Positions 1-8,482 of a stretch of 64,000 bases of DNA are shown one piece after another (the stretch's first letter is position 1; every line of letters begins with the position of its first letter). Source of the DNA: VGBO01 sp964453335 (GTDB lineage Bacteria > Actinomycetota > Acidimicrobiia > Acidimicrobiales > CAIXPF01); NCBI GenBank assembly GCA_964453335.1, contig CAYVOK010000001.1, positions 186,001-250,000 of the forward strand. The letters are read 5' to 3'. The translations under genes and the position numbers were made by a program. The notes below the pieces were generated by a model. The model was given only the letters and a program-made list of their open reading frames with translations. It was not told the origin of the DNA and searched no databases.

Positions 1-374
1 TCTCTTACGACTCCATCCATACATTTAACATATAAGGGCCAAGGTTTATTAATATCGCTATATGTGCAAACAGATAAAGTTAAATCAAGTCCATCTCTAT
101 CAATATGTTTCTCAAGCTTGCTTCCATTAAAATATACTCGAGAATATGAATTCTCCACAGTAATGTTCTGTATGCCTGTTTTTTCTTTTATCAAAGGAGT
201 CAATTCATGTAATACTTGCTCATATGTAGGCAATCGGCCAATACCATAAGAATTCCCATAATGTGCGGAATTTCCCTCGAAATTTATTTTGCCATCATAA
301 TGAGCTTGAAGCAATTCTTTTGTAAGCTGATCACACTTTTCCTGATCAAATAATTTTTCAAAAAATATGTACAT
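1..374 (-). CDS. 2OG-Fe(II) oxygenase (prolyl 4-hydroxylase-like), C-terminus beyond window
   Basis: An open reading frame starts at 374 with GGGGGAAG about 7 bases upstream as ribosome binding site and runs off the window edge, so only about 124 residues are visible. Residues 76-100 hold the family's pattern, a conserved N-S-Y-S-R-V-Y stretch then H90-x-D92, the first two metal ligands of the double-stranded beta-helix oxygenases. The distal His and the 2OG-binding Arg lie outside the window. Phage members of this superfamily are usually of unknown substrate (protein or nucleobase hydroxylation). It follows the DnaE fragment on the same strand by 34 bases. Confidence 0.7.
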   Translation of the reverse strand, partial: MYIFFEKLFDQEKCDQLTKELLQAHYDGKINFEGNSAHYGNSYGIGRLPTYEQVLHELTPLIKEKTGIQNITVENSYSRVYFNGSKLEKHIDRDGLDLTLSVCTYSDINKPWPLYVKCMDGVVR

Positions 375-408
375 AAAATTCTTCCCCCATGATATTATAG
401 GAGAAACA

Positions 409-1764
409 TCACGTAAACTTCAATTTGATTTGCTTACCACCTCTAGCTTCACTCAAAAATCTAGAAAATAGAAGGCCATGTCGTATAGGATCTACATCCG
501 TCACACCTAACAAATAAAGTATAAGAGAACCTCCTCCGCTTCCACGCCCCGGACCAACCGCCTCTCTTCCATCCCCCCAGCCTAGTAACTGCGGACATAT
601 TCTTCGTGCTTCATCAGTCATTTTCTTTTGCACAAGAAAATAACTTGCAAATCCTTTTCTAGTAATGATGTCAAATTCTTCACTTACCCTGCGGCCATAT
701 TCCCCCTTGGGACTCAAATTTCTAAATTTGAATCCTTCGCCTATGGCCTGAGCCAAAGCTCGTTTTTCGTCATCCTGAATAGGAAACTTTATGCTGCGAT
801 CAATTTCGACACCCTTGGCCATTTCACATATTTTTACAGTAGTAGCCTTAGCTTCCTCAAATATTTCAAGAGGAATTACATCAGTATATTTTTCCTGCCA
901 AAATGCATTCAACTCTTCTTCTGTTTTCATCCATAAGTTTGTATCCTGCAATTCGAACAAATCTTGCATTTCATTTTCTGCAATCATCTTATTGATTTCT
1001 GGTAATGTTCTTTTAGTCTGAATCATCAACATAAGACGTTGATAATGCGAATCTTCTTTTTTGCAATAATGAACATCTTGTGATAATATTATTGGCAAAT
1101 TATACTTATCTTTCATACTAATAATAAATTGGTCATATGGCTTCTGCTTCTTAAAATCCAACATCATTATTTCAAGATAAAACTGTCCTTGAAACATATT
1201 CATATATCGGACCAGCACCTCTTCGGCTGCTTCTGGCCCTTTTTTATCGAAAGCTCTACCTATTTCACTTGCATAGCAACAAGAAGTAAATATTACACCT
1301 TCTTTATGCTTCTGCAACATCTCGTAATTCACTCTAGGCTTGCTATAAAAGCCGTTGAGGAATCCCCAAGATGAAAGCTGAACAAGATTCGAATATCCCT
1401 GCTGTGTCGTAGCAATAGCCAACAAATGGCTTCCTTTTACCTTAAATTCGCTTAGCTCTTCTGGCCCCAATTGTGCAATAAAATTATCTCTGGCTTCCTC
1501 CGTAGGAGTTGCTTCAGTATGCATCCTATTAACATAAAGTTCTATAGCAAATATGGGATTGAGCTTGCCCTTGCCATACTTATCATTTATTTCATCGCAA
1601 GCTTTGATTTGCCTTGGAACTGCTCCCATCATTCCATGATCAGACACACAAAAATATTGCCCATGATGATGCCAATGTTCAGAATATTCTTCACACTGAC
1701 CAAATCCGTCCAGTAGACTATAATCCGTGTGTAAATGAAGATGTTCGAAACCTGTTACCTTCAT
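409..1764 (-). CDS. DNA polymerase III alpha (DnaE/PHP) N-terminal half only
   Basis: The N-terminus carries the PHP-domain signature HLHLHTDYSLLDG and further on SDHGMMGAV. The C-terminus carries the start of the polymerase palm, GPGRGSGGGSL then LLFSRFLSEARGG, matching the VGPGRGSAAGSLVAY / LLFERFLNPER region of bacterial DnaE. The protein then stops (IKLKFT) exactly where DnaE has the PDIDIDF catalytic Asp motif, so this roughly 451-residue product has no complete active site. The rest may be a separate gene outside the window. I place the start at the ATG at 1764 rather than the TTG at 1779. A split polymerase, a gene fragment or an interrupted gene are all possible. Confidence 0.8.
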   Translation of the reverse strand: MKVTGFEHLHLHTDYSLLDGFGQCEEYSEHWHHHGQYFCVSDHGMMGAVPRQIKACDEINDKYGKGKLNPIFAIELYVNRMHTEATPTEEARDNFIAQLGPEELSEFKVKGSHLLAIATTQQGYSNLVQLSSWGFLNGFYSKPRVNYEMLQKHKEGVIFTSCCYASEIGRAFDKKGPEAAEEVLVRYMNMFQGQFYLEIMMLDFKKQKPYDQFIISMKDKYNLPIILSQDVHYCKKEDSHYQRLMLMIQTKRTLPEINKMIAENEMQDLFELQDTNLWMKTEEELNAFWQEKYTDVIPLEIFEEAKATTVKICEMAKGVEIDRSIKFPIQDDEKRALAQAIGEGFKFRNLSPKGEYGRRVSEEFDIITRKGFASYFLVQKKMTDEARRICPQLLGWGDGREAVGPGRGSGGGSLILYLLGVTDVDPIRHGLLFSRFLSEARGGKQIKLKFT

Positions 1765-1843
1765 TTTATGTGTGCCCAAATATCTTGAAAAAGATTCTAA
1801 AAATCATATTGATTTTTTCATTTTGAAACCAGCCTAAAAACTA

Positions 1844-2062
1844 TCATTTTTCTGGATTCAACAATTCCAAAGCAATAGAAACATGGTTTAAGGCTTCTTC
1901 TATTTTTGAAGAATTCAATTTATTTTTATTAAACTCTTCAACCATTAGTTGAATATGATTTTTTACTATTTCCAAAACATCATGTGTTGAGACTTCTTCA
2001 CACAACTTGTGTATGATAGAGTCCCAATTTTTAAGCATCGATTGGAAATTAACGCCCCTCAT
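1844..2062 (-). CDS. Small hypothetical protein, 72 aa
   Basis: No family recognised. The protein is mainly predicted helical with alternating charged and hydrophobic residues. Its start has a strong Shine-Dalgarno GGAGGG directly before the ATG. That GGAGGGCTT can pair with AAGCCTCC about 20 bases upstream, so the ribosome binding site may be partly sequestered. It lies between SpoVR and the DnaE fragment on the same strand. Confidence 0.6.
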   Translation of the reverse strand: MRGVNFQSMLKNWDSIIHKLCEEVSTHDVLEIVKNHIQLMVEEFNKNKLNSSKIEEALNHVSIALELLNPEK

Positions 2063-2193
2063 AAGCCCTCCATGATTCGAGATTATACGGAGGCTTAAAA
2101 AATTTGAAACTCAGTTTTCCACTTCGTTTGGGCCAAGTGCTACAACCATCCCATAACACACAAAAGAAAATACGAAAAGGTAAAATAAAATAT

Positions 2194-3795
2194 TCATGCG
2201 ATTATGGCTCCATAGTTTTTCTTGTATTCTTCTCTTGTCATGGGAATGACTTCTTGATTCTCACAAACATATATTTGCTCTTCTTCATTTTCATCTTTTG
2301 TTACAAGCATAGTTGGCTTACCCGAAATAAAACGTATTGATGATAAAGTCTCAACTAAATATGGCTTATGAAGAACTCTGCCATCCCACTTATGTTCAAG
2401 CAACAAAATGCCTTTATTCAAGTGATTGTGATCGACCAAACGAATATCTGGCAACCCTCTATTAATATACTTTTTAATTAGCTTCTTTTTAATTTCTCTA
2501 TGATCTCTAGATTTTATTACATATTCACCATTAGGATGTCTTTCCCAATCAAAAAATTGATACTTATCACAAAATTCTTGTGTAAAGAATTCGTTAATCA
2601 AATTAATATCATCATAATACTTAACAACTTCAAATACTTTTTCCTTGCCAAGACCTAATTTTAAATCCCAATTTTCTTTTACTTTGAAATTATCACATGC
2701 CTCATACTCGGGGCCAAACTGACCTTTGTTCCATCTTTCCTCAATATCGGAAAGGAGGCAAAACCCAAGCTTGTACGGATTTGTAGAATATTTGCCACCA
2801 AGCACTCCCATCTTGTGGACGGAATAGTCAACTATGCCATCATCGTATCTTTCTTGTCCTAATGCGCACATTCCTTGTTTTGCTATTAAATGATAATCAA
2901 TCCAGCTAGCAAATCCTTCATTTGCCATCTTGGTAGCACCTTGTGGTGCAAAATATAATGCTTCATCATAAAGCATGCTCATAATATCATTTTGCCAAGG
3001 CTTTAGATTGCAGTTGTCTTTAATCCACCCATAAATATCACGTATGGGGGCGCTTGGTAAGTTAAGCTCTTCACTCTTTTCTTCTAATTCTATTCTATCT
3101 TTTTCTGCTTCTATGTATTCTCTGGTATTAATCCATTGATCCATATACATAGCATCTTTGCTAATTTTAATTCTTTTAGGATACTTGTATTTTCTTGTAT
3201 CCTTAATAACCGGCTCTTTAACTTTTCTCGTTTCCCATGCTTTTGTAGGATCTATCAAAGTTTCAATTCTAAGCAAATGATCAATAAACTCACCAACTCT
3301 CTCTTTGCCCCAACGAGACATATACCTTCTGATTCTGCTGCCATGATTGGCAAGCTCATTCATCATGCTTTGACTTGTATGTTTAAAATAAATGTTATTT
3401 TTAAAAAAGTGATTATGTCCTGTAGCGTGTGCAATAACAGTAACATTATCAAGCAAAGTATTACTGTTTAAACAATAAATGTAACATGGATTAGTATTAA
3501 TTACTAATTCATATATTCTATGTTGTCCATACATGTAACCACGTTGAAGTTCTTCGTATTCCATTCCCCAGCGCCAATGAGGATATCGATTAGGAAAGCC
3601 CCCATATGCAGCTATTTCTGACATCTCATCATAAGTTAACATCTCAATTACAGTAGGATAAAAATCCAAACCAAAATCTTTACATTCTTGCAAGATAGTT
3701 GGAATGAGTTTTTTTAATTCTGGCGAAATAGGAGTTCCAGGAGTTGTTGCACTTCCATGCAGCAACGAGGAACCATACATAAATTTCTCTGTCAT
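2194..3795 (-). CDS. SpoVR family protein
   Basis: A 533-residue full-length relative of SpoVR/YcgB. Recognisable blocks include the N-terminal PHWRWGMEYEELQRGYMYG, INTNPCYIYCLN, and a His-rich AHATGHNHFFKNN segment, a likely metal site. The biochemical function of SpoVR is unknown. In bacteria it is genetically linked to the PrkA kinase and YeaH, and here it lies 7 bases after the YeaH gene with GAGGTTAAG before its ATG. All three partners are encoded within 5.5 kb, which points to transfer of the whole module. Confidence 0.9.
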   Translation of the reverse strand: MTEKFMYGSSLLHGSATTPGTPISPELKKLIPTILQECKDFGLDFYPTVIEMLTYDEMSEIAAYGGFPNRYPHWRWGMEYEELQRGYMYGQHRIYELVINTNPCYIYCLNSNTLLDNVTVIAHATGHNHFFKNNIYFKHTSQSMMNELANHGSRIRRYMSRWGKERVGEFIDHLLRIETLIDPTKAWETRKVKEPVIKDTRKYKYPKRIKISKDAMYMDQWINTREYIEAEKDRIELEEKSEELNLPSAPIRDIYGWIKDNCNLKPWQNDIMSMLYDEALYFAPQGATKMANEGFASWIDYHLIAKQGMCALGQERYDDGIVDYSVHKMGVLGGKYSTNPYKLGFCLLSDIEERWNKGQFGPEYEACDNFKVKENWDLKLGLGKEKVFEVVKYYDDINLINEFFTQEFCDKYQFFDWERHPNGEYVIKSRDHREIKKKLIKKYINRGLPDIRLVDHNHLNKGILLLEHKWDGRVLHKPYLVETLSSIRFISGKPTMLVTKDENEEEQIYVCENQEVIPMTREEYKKNYGAIIA

Positions 3796-3802
3796 CTTAA
3801 CC

Positions 3803-4981
3803 TCAACTTACTTTTGTTTTGCCTAACAAATCTTTTATAGCTTTTAACACAGCTTCATTTCTTGCATCCCCCATGTTGTCTTGTGTTCCGGGTATTTCTG
3901 CAAGTCTTACATTTTCGCCAAGCACATCAGCTTGTTTAGCTTTCTTAACATTTTCTAAAACAGAATTCCTGTAATCATAAGCATAAATCTGTGTTATGCC
4001 AACAAAGTTAACTAAATTATCTGGAAACTCTTTTCTTAGAGTCTCTATAAATTCTGCATTATCAGAATCATAATTTTCTCCGTCTGTGAAATAGAACACA
4101 TAAATATTCCACTTATGTGGCGGAAATCTATTTTCAAACTGTTTTGAAATAAGCTTTAAAGCAGAAGAACAAGTTGTTCCCCCTCCAAATCTATACTTAT
4201 AAAATTTTTGCTCATCGACTTCTTGTGCTACAGTGTCATGCCAAACAAACATTCTTTCAACACGTTTATAAAATCTCTTAATCCAAACATCAATCCACCA
4301 TGCCATATCAGATACTATTTCACACTTTGCAGTATCCATACTAGCAGAACCATCTCTTGCATATATTATACATGCGTTTGTAGATGGATACCTAATTTCT
4401 TTATATTGCCTATATCTCTTATCACTATTAATTGGGGTAATTAGTCTCACAGGATCTTTATAACCGGGAACAGTATGAAGGTTATTAATTTCCCCTGTGC
4501 TACACAGCCTTTTTAATGCTGTTAACATCGTTCTTCTAGTATGCCGCAAACTTTCTGGGCCGACTAAAGAAATATTGTTATATTTAATTTTTACATCTTC
4601 AAATACATTATCTTGTTTGGGTTGCAGATCTGGAAGTTCTAATTCATCTTGTAAAAATTTTAAAACATCTTCCAAATCCAAGTTAATCATTATTCCTTCG
4701 GCTTCATCCTGCCCAGCTTGGTTTCCTTTTCCTCCCGACTGCTTTTTATCTCTTCCAATAACATCACCAGGTTTTCCATTTCCTCTACCGACCCCGGAGT
4801 TGTTTTCTCCGTACACGATATGAGGAATATCAATTTTTGGAATATTGATTGAAATTTTGCCATTCTTACCTCGGCTTCTGAAAATAGAGCCGGATTTGAT
4901 AAACTTTTTAAGGGCCTTCCGAATCTTACCGGAAACCACATCACGAAACTCTTTGTGATCTTCGCCAATTTTTCTAGGCAT
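3803..4981 (-). CDS. YeaH/YhbH family (DUF444) protein with von Willebrand A domain
   Basis: The first 130 residues are basic and Gly-rich with the family blocks IPHIVYGENNSGVG and GRGNGKPGDVIGR. The second half is a von Willebrand A-like domain with a MIDAS-type D-G-S-A-S-M (canonical DxSxS). YeaH is thought to act with the PrkA kinase in bacterial stress and starvation responses. I start at the ATG at 4981, preceded by AAAGGGGC; a TTG 18 bases upstream is less likely. It is part of the PrkA-YeaH-SpoVR run, separated from PrkA here by two small genes. Confidence 0.9.
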   Translation of the reverse strand: MPRKIGEDHKEFRDVVSGKIRKALKKFIKSGSIFRSRGKNGKISINIPKIDIPHIVYGENNSGVGRGNGKPGDVIGRDKKQSGGKGNQAGQDEAEGIMINLDLEDVLKFLQDELELPDLQPKQDNVFEDVKIKYNNISLVGPESLRHTRRTMLTALKRLCSTGEINNLHTVPGYKDPVRLITPINSDKRYRQYKEIRYPSTNACIIYARDGSASMDTAKCEIVSDMAWWIDVWIKRFYKRVERMFVWHDTVAQEVDEQKFYKYRFGGGTTCSSALKLISKQFENRFPPHKWNIYVFYFTDGENYDSDNAEFIETLRKEFPDNLVNFVGITQIYAYDYRNSVLENVKKAKQADVLGENVRLAEIPGTQDNMGDARNEAVLKAIKDLLGKTKVS

Positions 4982-4995
4982 AACAGCCCCTTTTC

Positions 4996-5337
4996 TCAAT
5001 ATTCAAAAAAAATTACTTTGTCTACCAAAAGAACATCCTGATTTTTTACATTTATTTTAATTCCATAAATTATTGCTAAAGAGTCTATATGTTTATTAAC
5101 AAAAACTTCTGTATGCTGATTCTTGAACAATAAGGCATGTCTTTTATTAGTTATATTATTATTAGATAATTCTATAAATGTAAGCCTCTTGTTGCTCTCG
5201 CCAAACACTCCAAAAAAAGAATTATCATCACTCTTAGAAATTATATTTTGAATTATATGGGCATCTTGTCTTAACTCATAATTTGGAATAACCAAATTTA
5301 TATAAATTAAAAACAAGATGCCCATCAAGAAACTCAC
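4996..5337 (-). CDS. Small membrane-anchored hypothetical protein
   Basis: 113 residues. The first 18 (LMGILFLIYINLVI) form a hydrophobic segment that should be an N-terminal membrane anchor or uncleaved signal. The rest is soluble and unrecognised. The start appears to be GTG overlapping the stop of the preceding gene (GTGA), which suggests translational coupling; an ATG four codons later is the alternative. It lies between PrkA and YeaH. Confidence 0.6.
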   Translation of the reverse strand: MSFLMGILFLIYINLVIPNYELRQDAHIIQNIISKSDDNSFFGVFGESNKRLTFIELSNNNITNKRHALLFKNQHTEVFVNKHIDSLAIIYGIKINVKNQDVLLVDKVIFFEY

Positions 5338-5561
5338 TTAGAAGGCAGATTCAAAGAAATCTCAAATCCATCCTCAGTCCTGACAGGAACATTTAAAGTC
5401 AGGTTGAGAAAAGCTTTCTTGAGATTATCTGGCAAGCTATTCAAAAACTCGCCCATAGTAGCGTCAGATGCCCAAGCATTCATCAAATGCTCGTCAAGAT
5501 CATCAACAAGTTGAAGGTTCTTGACGTTAGTCAACCAACTATTCTTCACATTCGCAACCAT
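5334..5561 (-). CDS. Small hypothetical protein between PrkA and YeaH, 75 aa
   Basis: 75 residues, no recognised family. The middle reads LVDDLDEHLMNAWASDATMGEFLNSLP, mostly helical and acidic, followed by a short beta-rich C-terminus. It begins 11 bases after the PrkA stop and its stop overlaps the next gene's start, so it is translated within the PrkA module. It could be an adaptor of the kinase complex, by position only. Confidence 0.6.
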   Translation of the reverse strand: MVANVKNSWLTNVKNLQLVDDLDEHLMNAWASDATMGEFLNSLPDNLKKAFLNLTLNVPVRTEDGFEISLNLPSK

Positions 5562-5571
5562 TTCAGATCTC

Positions 5572-7644
5572 CTAGTCTTGGTCTGCTAAATCACCACGGG
5601 CGAAAATTGAGCCAACATAATCCAACACATCTCTTGCAGATTGTTGGTTGTAGCCCAAAGACTTCATCCTTTCAATTATAGCATCAATTTTTTCTTGATG
5701 CTTATCGTCAACGACGCTAGCGCCACTAACATGCAAACTTGATAACTTGATATGGTCTTTGGTATCTTCGAATAATTTAGCCTCAAAAGCTTTCTTTAGC
5801 AAAGCATTTGAATCCCAATGAAACTGCTTCTTCTTATGGCTTAATTCACCAATAAAAGCTGCAATCATTCTTCTAAAGTCATCAACACCATTTTCTGGAA
5901 TATCTATCTTAGATTCAATATTCCTCATAAACCTCTCATCTGGACTTTCTTCACGACCAGTATAAGGATTCTTTACTTTAGACTTGTTAATATATGCCAT
6001 TATATTATCAATATAATTGGCACACAATCTGACAACAGCTTCTTCATCGCCAATCAAGGCCTTTTGTACCTCTGCTTTAAGAATATCATCTAACTTGTTT
6101 TTAGCAAAAGTAATGCAATCTGCATATCTCTTTGCTTGATCTTTATTAGTAATTAGACTGTGATTGTCCAATCCATCTTGCAAAGCATTTAAAACCATGA
6201 ATGGGTTAATATAATCATGTCTGTCAGATAAGCAATTTGCAATTTTATCTTGTACATATCTTGCGCTTACCCCGCCATTCATGCCCTCATTTGGGAACTT
6301 ATCTCGCAGTTCCTTTACGCTATCTTCAGTCCATCCTGGTAACATCTTGTCATTGTAAAGCTCTGCTTTTTCAACCAATGACAACTTTCCGTCTTTATCA
6401 TCTTCCAACCTAGTCAAAATTGCCCATAGAGATGCAATCTCTAGAGTGTGTGGTGCAACATGTTGTCTAACCCTATCTGGACCGTAATCTTGCTCAAGCA
6501 CCTTTAGTTCATCATTCCACTTCAAAAGATATGGAACATCAATCTTAACAGTCCTATCCCTTAAAGCTTCCATGAACGGGTTATTCTTAAGCTTCTCGAA
6601 TTCAGGCTGATTAGTGTGGCCAACAATAGCCATATCAACCTGAATCTGACTGAACTTCTTAGGCTTAATTGACTTTTCTTGAGATGCTCCAAGCAAATCA
6701 TAAAGGAATGCTTGCTCTAATTTAAGCATTTCGATGAATTCAACCACACCACGATTTCCAATACATAGTTCTCCATCAAAAGAGAATGCTCTTGGATCTG
6801 AATCAGAACCAAACTGGCTAATCTTAGAAAAGTTAATATCGCCAGTTAGCTCTGTGCTATCTTGATTCTTTTCATCTTTAGGTTGAAATGTTGCGATTCC
6901 AACTCTATCAGTTTCACTATGAACCATTCTAACAACACGGATGTGATTCTCAACAACCTGTTGCCAATCACCATTATACTTCTTTAAAAGATTCTTCATG
7001 AAAAACTTGCATCTAGGGTCAAGATCACCCTCAACATTGAGAGTGTAAAGAGTAGGCAAGCTATTTTCATCTGCTTGCTCTCTGTGAATCTTGTTCAACT
7101 CGCTTAAAACATTTTGTCGCAAATCTGCAGGAATTAGACGCAGAGGTTCTTCATGCATAGGACACATATCTGTATCAGATACATAAAGACCATCCGCTCC
7201 AGTAGGAAGGTTGACCCATTTAAAAGAATACCATGCGCCATCGTCAGTACGGCTGTATTTTTCCAAGCCTTTTTTCAAAAGCCTGCAAATGGTGCTCTTA
7301 GAGCTACCCACAGGCCCATGCAGCAACAAAATTCTCTTTTCTGTACCATAAAACCCTGCAGCACCTTTAATATGCTTGACAAATCTGTCCAAAGTCTCTT
7401 CCAATCCGAAAATTGGAATAGACAAATCATCAAAAAACTTATAATGTGTTATAACCTTACGATACTTTTCTACATCATATGAACCACATGACATAATCAT
7501 GTCATATAGTCTTTGATATGATGTTCTAATAAGCTTCGGATTCTTGTAAATTTTATCTAAGTACTCGTCAAAACTAATCTCTTCATTAATAACTACGAAT
7601 TGCTCTTTGTTGTAATTCTTTCCTATTTCACTAAGCTTGCTCAT
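5572..7644 (-). CDS. PrkA (YeaG) family AAA+/serine protein kinase
   Basis: A 690-residue protein with the PrkA AAA domain near residue 110: Walker A LLHGPVGSSKSTICR, preceded by EETLDRFVKHIKGAA. The block IVGHTNQPEFEKLKNNPFMEALRDRTVKIDVPY is diagnostic for PrkA, and a C-terminal region follows. PrkA proteins are cytosolic nucleotide-dependent kinases or proteases linked to stress, sporulation or nitrogen starvation. GGGAGAG precedes the ATG. The size is slightly above the bacterial norm. With the downstream YeaH and SpoVR genes it forms the whole conserved bacterial module inside a phage genome. Confidence 0.92.
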   Translation of the reverse strand: MSKLSEIGKNYNKEQFVVINEEISFDEYLDKIYKNPKLIRTSYQRLYDMIMSCGSYDVEKYRKVITHYKFFDDLSIPIFGLEETLDRFVKHIKGAAGFYGTEKRILLLHGPVGSSKSTICRLLKKGLEKYSRTDDGAWYSFKWVNLPTGADGLYVSDTDMCPMHEEPLRLIPADLRQNVLSELNKIHREQADENSLPTLYTLNVEGDLDPRCKFFMKNLLKKYNGDWQQVVENHIRVVRMVHSETDRVGIATFQPKDEKNQDSTELTGDINFSKISQFGSDSDPRAFSFDGELCIGNRGVVEFIEMLKLEQAFLYDLLGASQEKSIKPKKFSQIQVDMAIVGHTNQPEFEKLKNNPFMEALRDRTVKIDVPYLLKWNDELKVLEQDYGPDRVRQHVAPHTLEIASLWAILTRLEDDKDGKLSLVEKAELYNDKMLPGWTEDSVKELRDKFPNEGMNGGVSARYVQDKIANCLSDRHDYINPFMVLNALQDGLDNHSLITNKDQAKRYADCITFAKNKLDDILKAEVQKALIGDEEAVVRLCANYIDNIMAYINKSKVKNPYTGREESPDERFMRNIESKIDIPENGVDDFRRMIAAFIGELSHKKKQFHWDSNALLKKAFEAKLFEDTKDHIKLSSLHVSGASVVDDKHQEKIDAIIERMKSLGYNQQSARDVLDYVGSIFARGDLADQD

Positions 7645-7664
7645 TAAACTCTCCCATCTTTAAA

Positions 7665-7991
7665 TTATTCAACTTCCCCAAAATGCTCGCCACCACTAAT
7701 ATCATCAATAGCATTATAGGGGCTAGAACCAACGTGAGATGCCTTTTCTGCCTCTCTCCTTAGATTCTGAGCCTGCTCTAAATTATAGCCAGCACGATAT
7801 TCGAAGTTATCAAATTTACTTGTATCTTTAGGATTAGTAAACTTAATTGCTGCTGCAGTTACACCCATCTTTTTCTTCTTAGAATTGCATGCAGGACAAG
7901 AAACATGCTTGTATTTTCCAGATGGATCAAAGGATTCTAAACTTTCATAATAATGATTGCATTTGACGCAAGTAAAAACATAAACCGGCAT
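7665..7991 (-). CDS. FmdB-type zinc ribbon protein
   Basis: The start MPVYVFTCVKCNHYYESLES and CPACNSKKKKMG give two CxxC pairs typical of FmdB-family putative regulatory zinc ribbons. The C-terminal half is charged and longer than in the minimal family. It sits immediately upstream of PrkA (20-base gap) and after a terminator hairpin at 8013-8037, so it probably heads the PrkA-module transcript. Confidence 0.75.
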   Translation of the reverse strand: MPVYVFTCVKCNHYYESLESFDPSGKYKHVSCPACNSKKKKMGVTAAAIKFTNPKDTSKFDNFEYRAGYNLEQAQNLRREAEKASHVGSSPYNAIDDISGGEHFGEVE

Positions 7992-8012
7992 AATTAGACT
8001 CCAAAAAAAAAT

Positions 8013-8037
8013 AACCGGAGGATTTCTCTCTCCGGTT
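8013..8037 (-). terminator. Intrinsic terminator (- strand)
   Basis: AACCGGAG / CTCCGGTT, an 8-bp stem with a 9-base loop, followed on the minus strand by nine T residues. It ends transcription of the small gene at 8063-8332. Confidence 0.8.
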
Positions 8038-8062
8038 AATAAAGTTAGTAAAAATTATTTTT

Positions 8063-8332
8063 TTACTTCTTATCAATAATTTTTTTCAAACTTTTATATG
8101 TACGAGCAATAATCTCGATCTTCTTTTTTGCACTCCTAAAACACCAAAACCAATCTTTGCTCGACAAAGCTATCGCATCATTAAGAATCTTCTCGTCTAC
8201 ATCCATTTTCATCAGATCTGTCTGCTCTTGCTGCGCCGCAAAAAGCTCATCTCTGAAATTAATTTCCTCGCTGCTGCTGTCATCGTCTTTCTTGAAGAAT
8301 TCATCTTCATTGAAATCAAATCGCTTTGACAT
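8063..8332 (-). CDS. Small acidic/helical hypothetical protein, 89 aa
   Basis: No family recognised. The N-terminus is very acidic (DFNEDEFFKKDDDSSSEE) and the C-terminus basic (RSAKKKIEIIARTYKSLKKIIDKK). TAGGAGG lies before the ATG. The gene is alone between a terminator and a promoter-rich intergenic stretch that holds two exact TATAAATA boxes and one sigma70-like promoter on its strand. Confidence 0.65.
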   Translation of the reverse strand: MSKRFDFNEDEFFKKDDDSSSEEINFRDELFAAQQEQTDLMKMDVDEKILNDAIALSSKDWFWCFRSAKKKIEIIARTYKSLKKIIDKK

Positions 8333-8397
8333 AATAACCTCCTATAACATAAACAAAATCCTTTCTTGCACACATCACATTCAGACCAAGCACTTCT

Positions 8398-8424
8398 ATT
8401 ATATATGATTTAAGACGAGTGTAA
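8398..8424 (-). promoter_or_regulatory. Possible sigma70-like promoter for the 8063-8332 gene
   Basis: Minus strand TTACAC, 15 bases, TATAAT. The spacing is short, so this is tentative. Confidence 0.35.
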
Positions 8425-8429
8425 ATAGC

Positions 8430-8437
8430 TATTTATA
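8430..8437 (-). promoter_or_regulatory. T4-type late promoter box TATAAATA
   Basis: Exact TATAAATA on the minus strand, intergenic, facing the gene at 8063-8332. It is the sequence recognised by gp55-type late sigma factors, and a gp55-like gene is present at 54721. Confidence 0.5.
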
Positions 8438-8474
8438 TAGATATTTGGTATCTATTTAAACTAATCAATTAAAG

Positions 8475-8482
8475 TATTTATA
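8475..8482 (-). promoter_or_regulatory. T4-type late promoter box TATAAATACTTT
   Basis: Second exact TATAAATA on the minus strand, 45 bases upstream of the first and abutting the stop codon of the ArdC-like gene. The following ACTTT also resembles the T4 late consensus. Confidence 0.5.

Noticed and set aside
64..249. 61-aa plus-strand open frame
   Set aside because: Shadow of the minus-strand oxygenase gene, whose residues fit the family.
409..420. Intein or split intein explaining the DnaE break
   Set aside because: No intein motifs; the reading frame simply stops after KLKFT.
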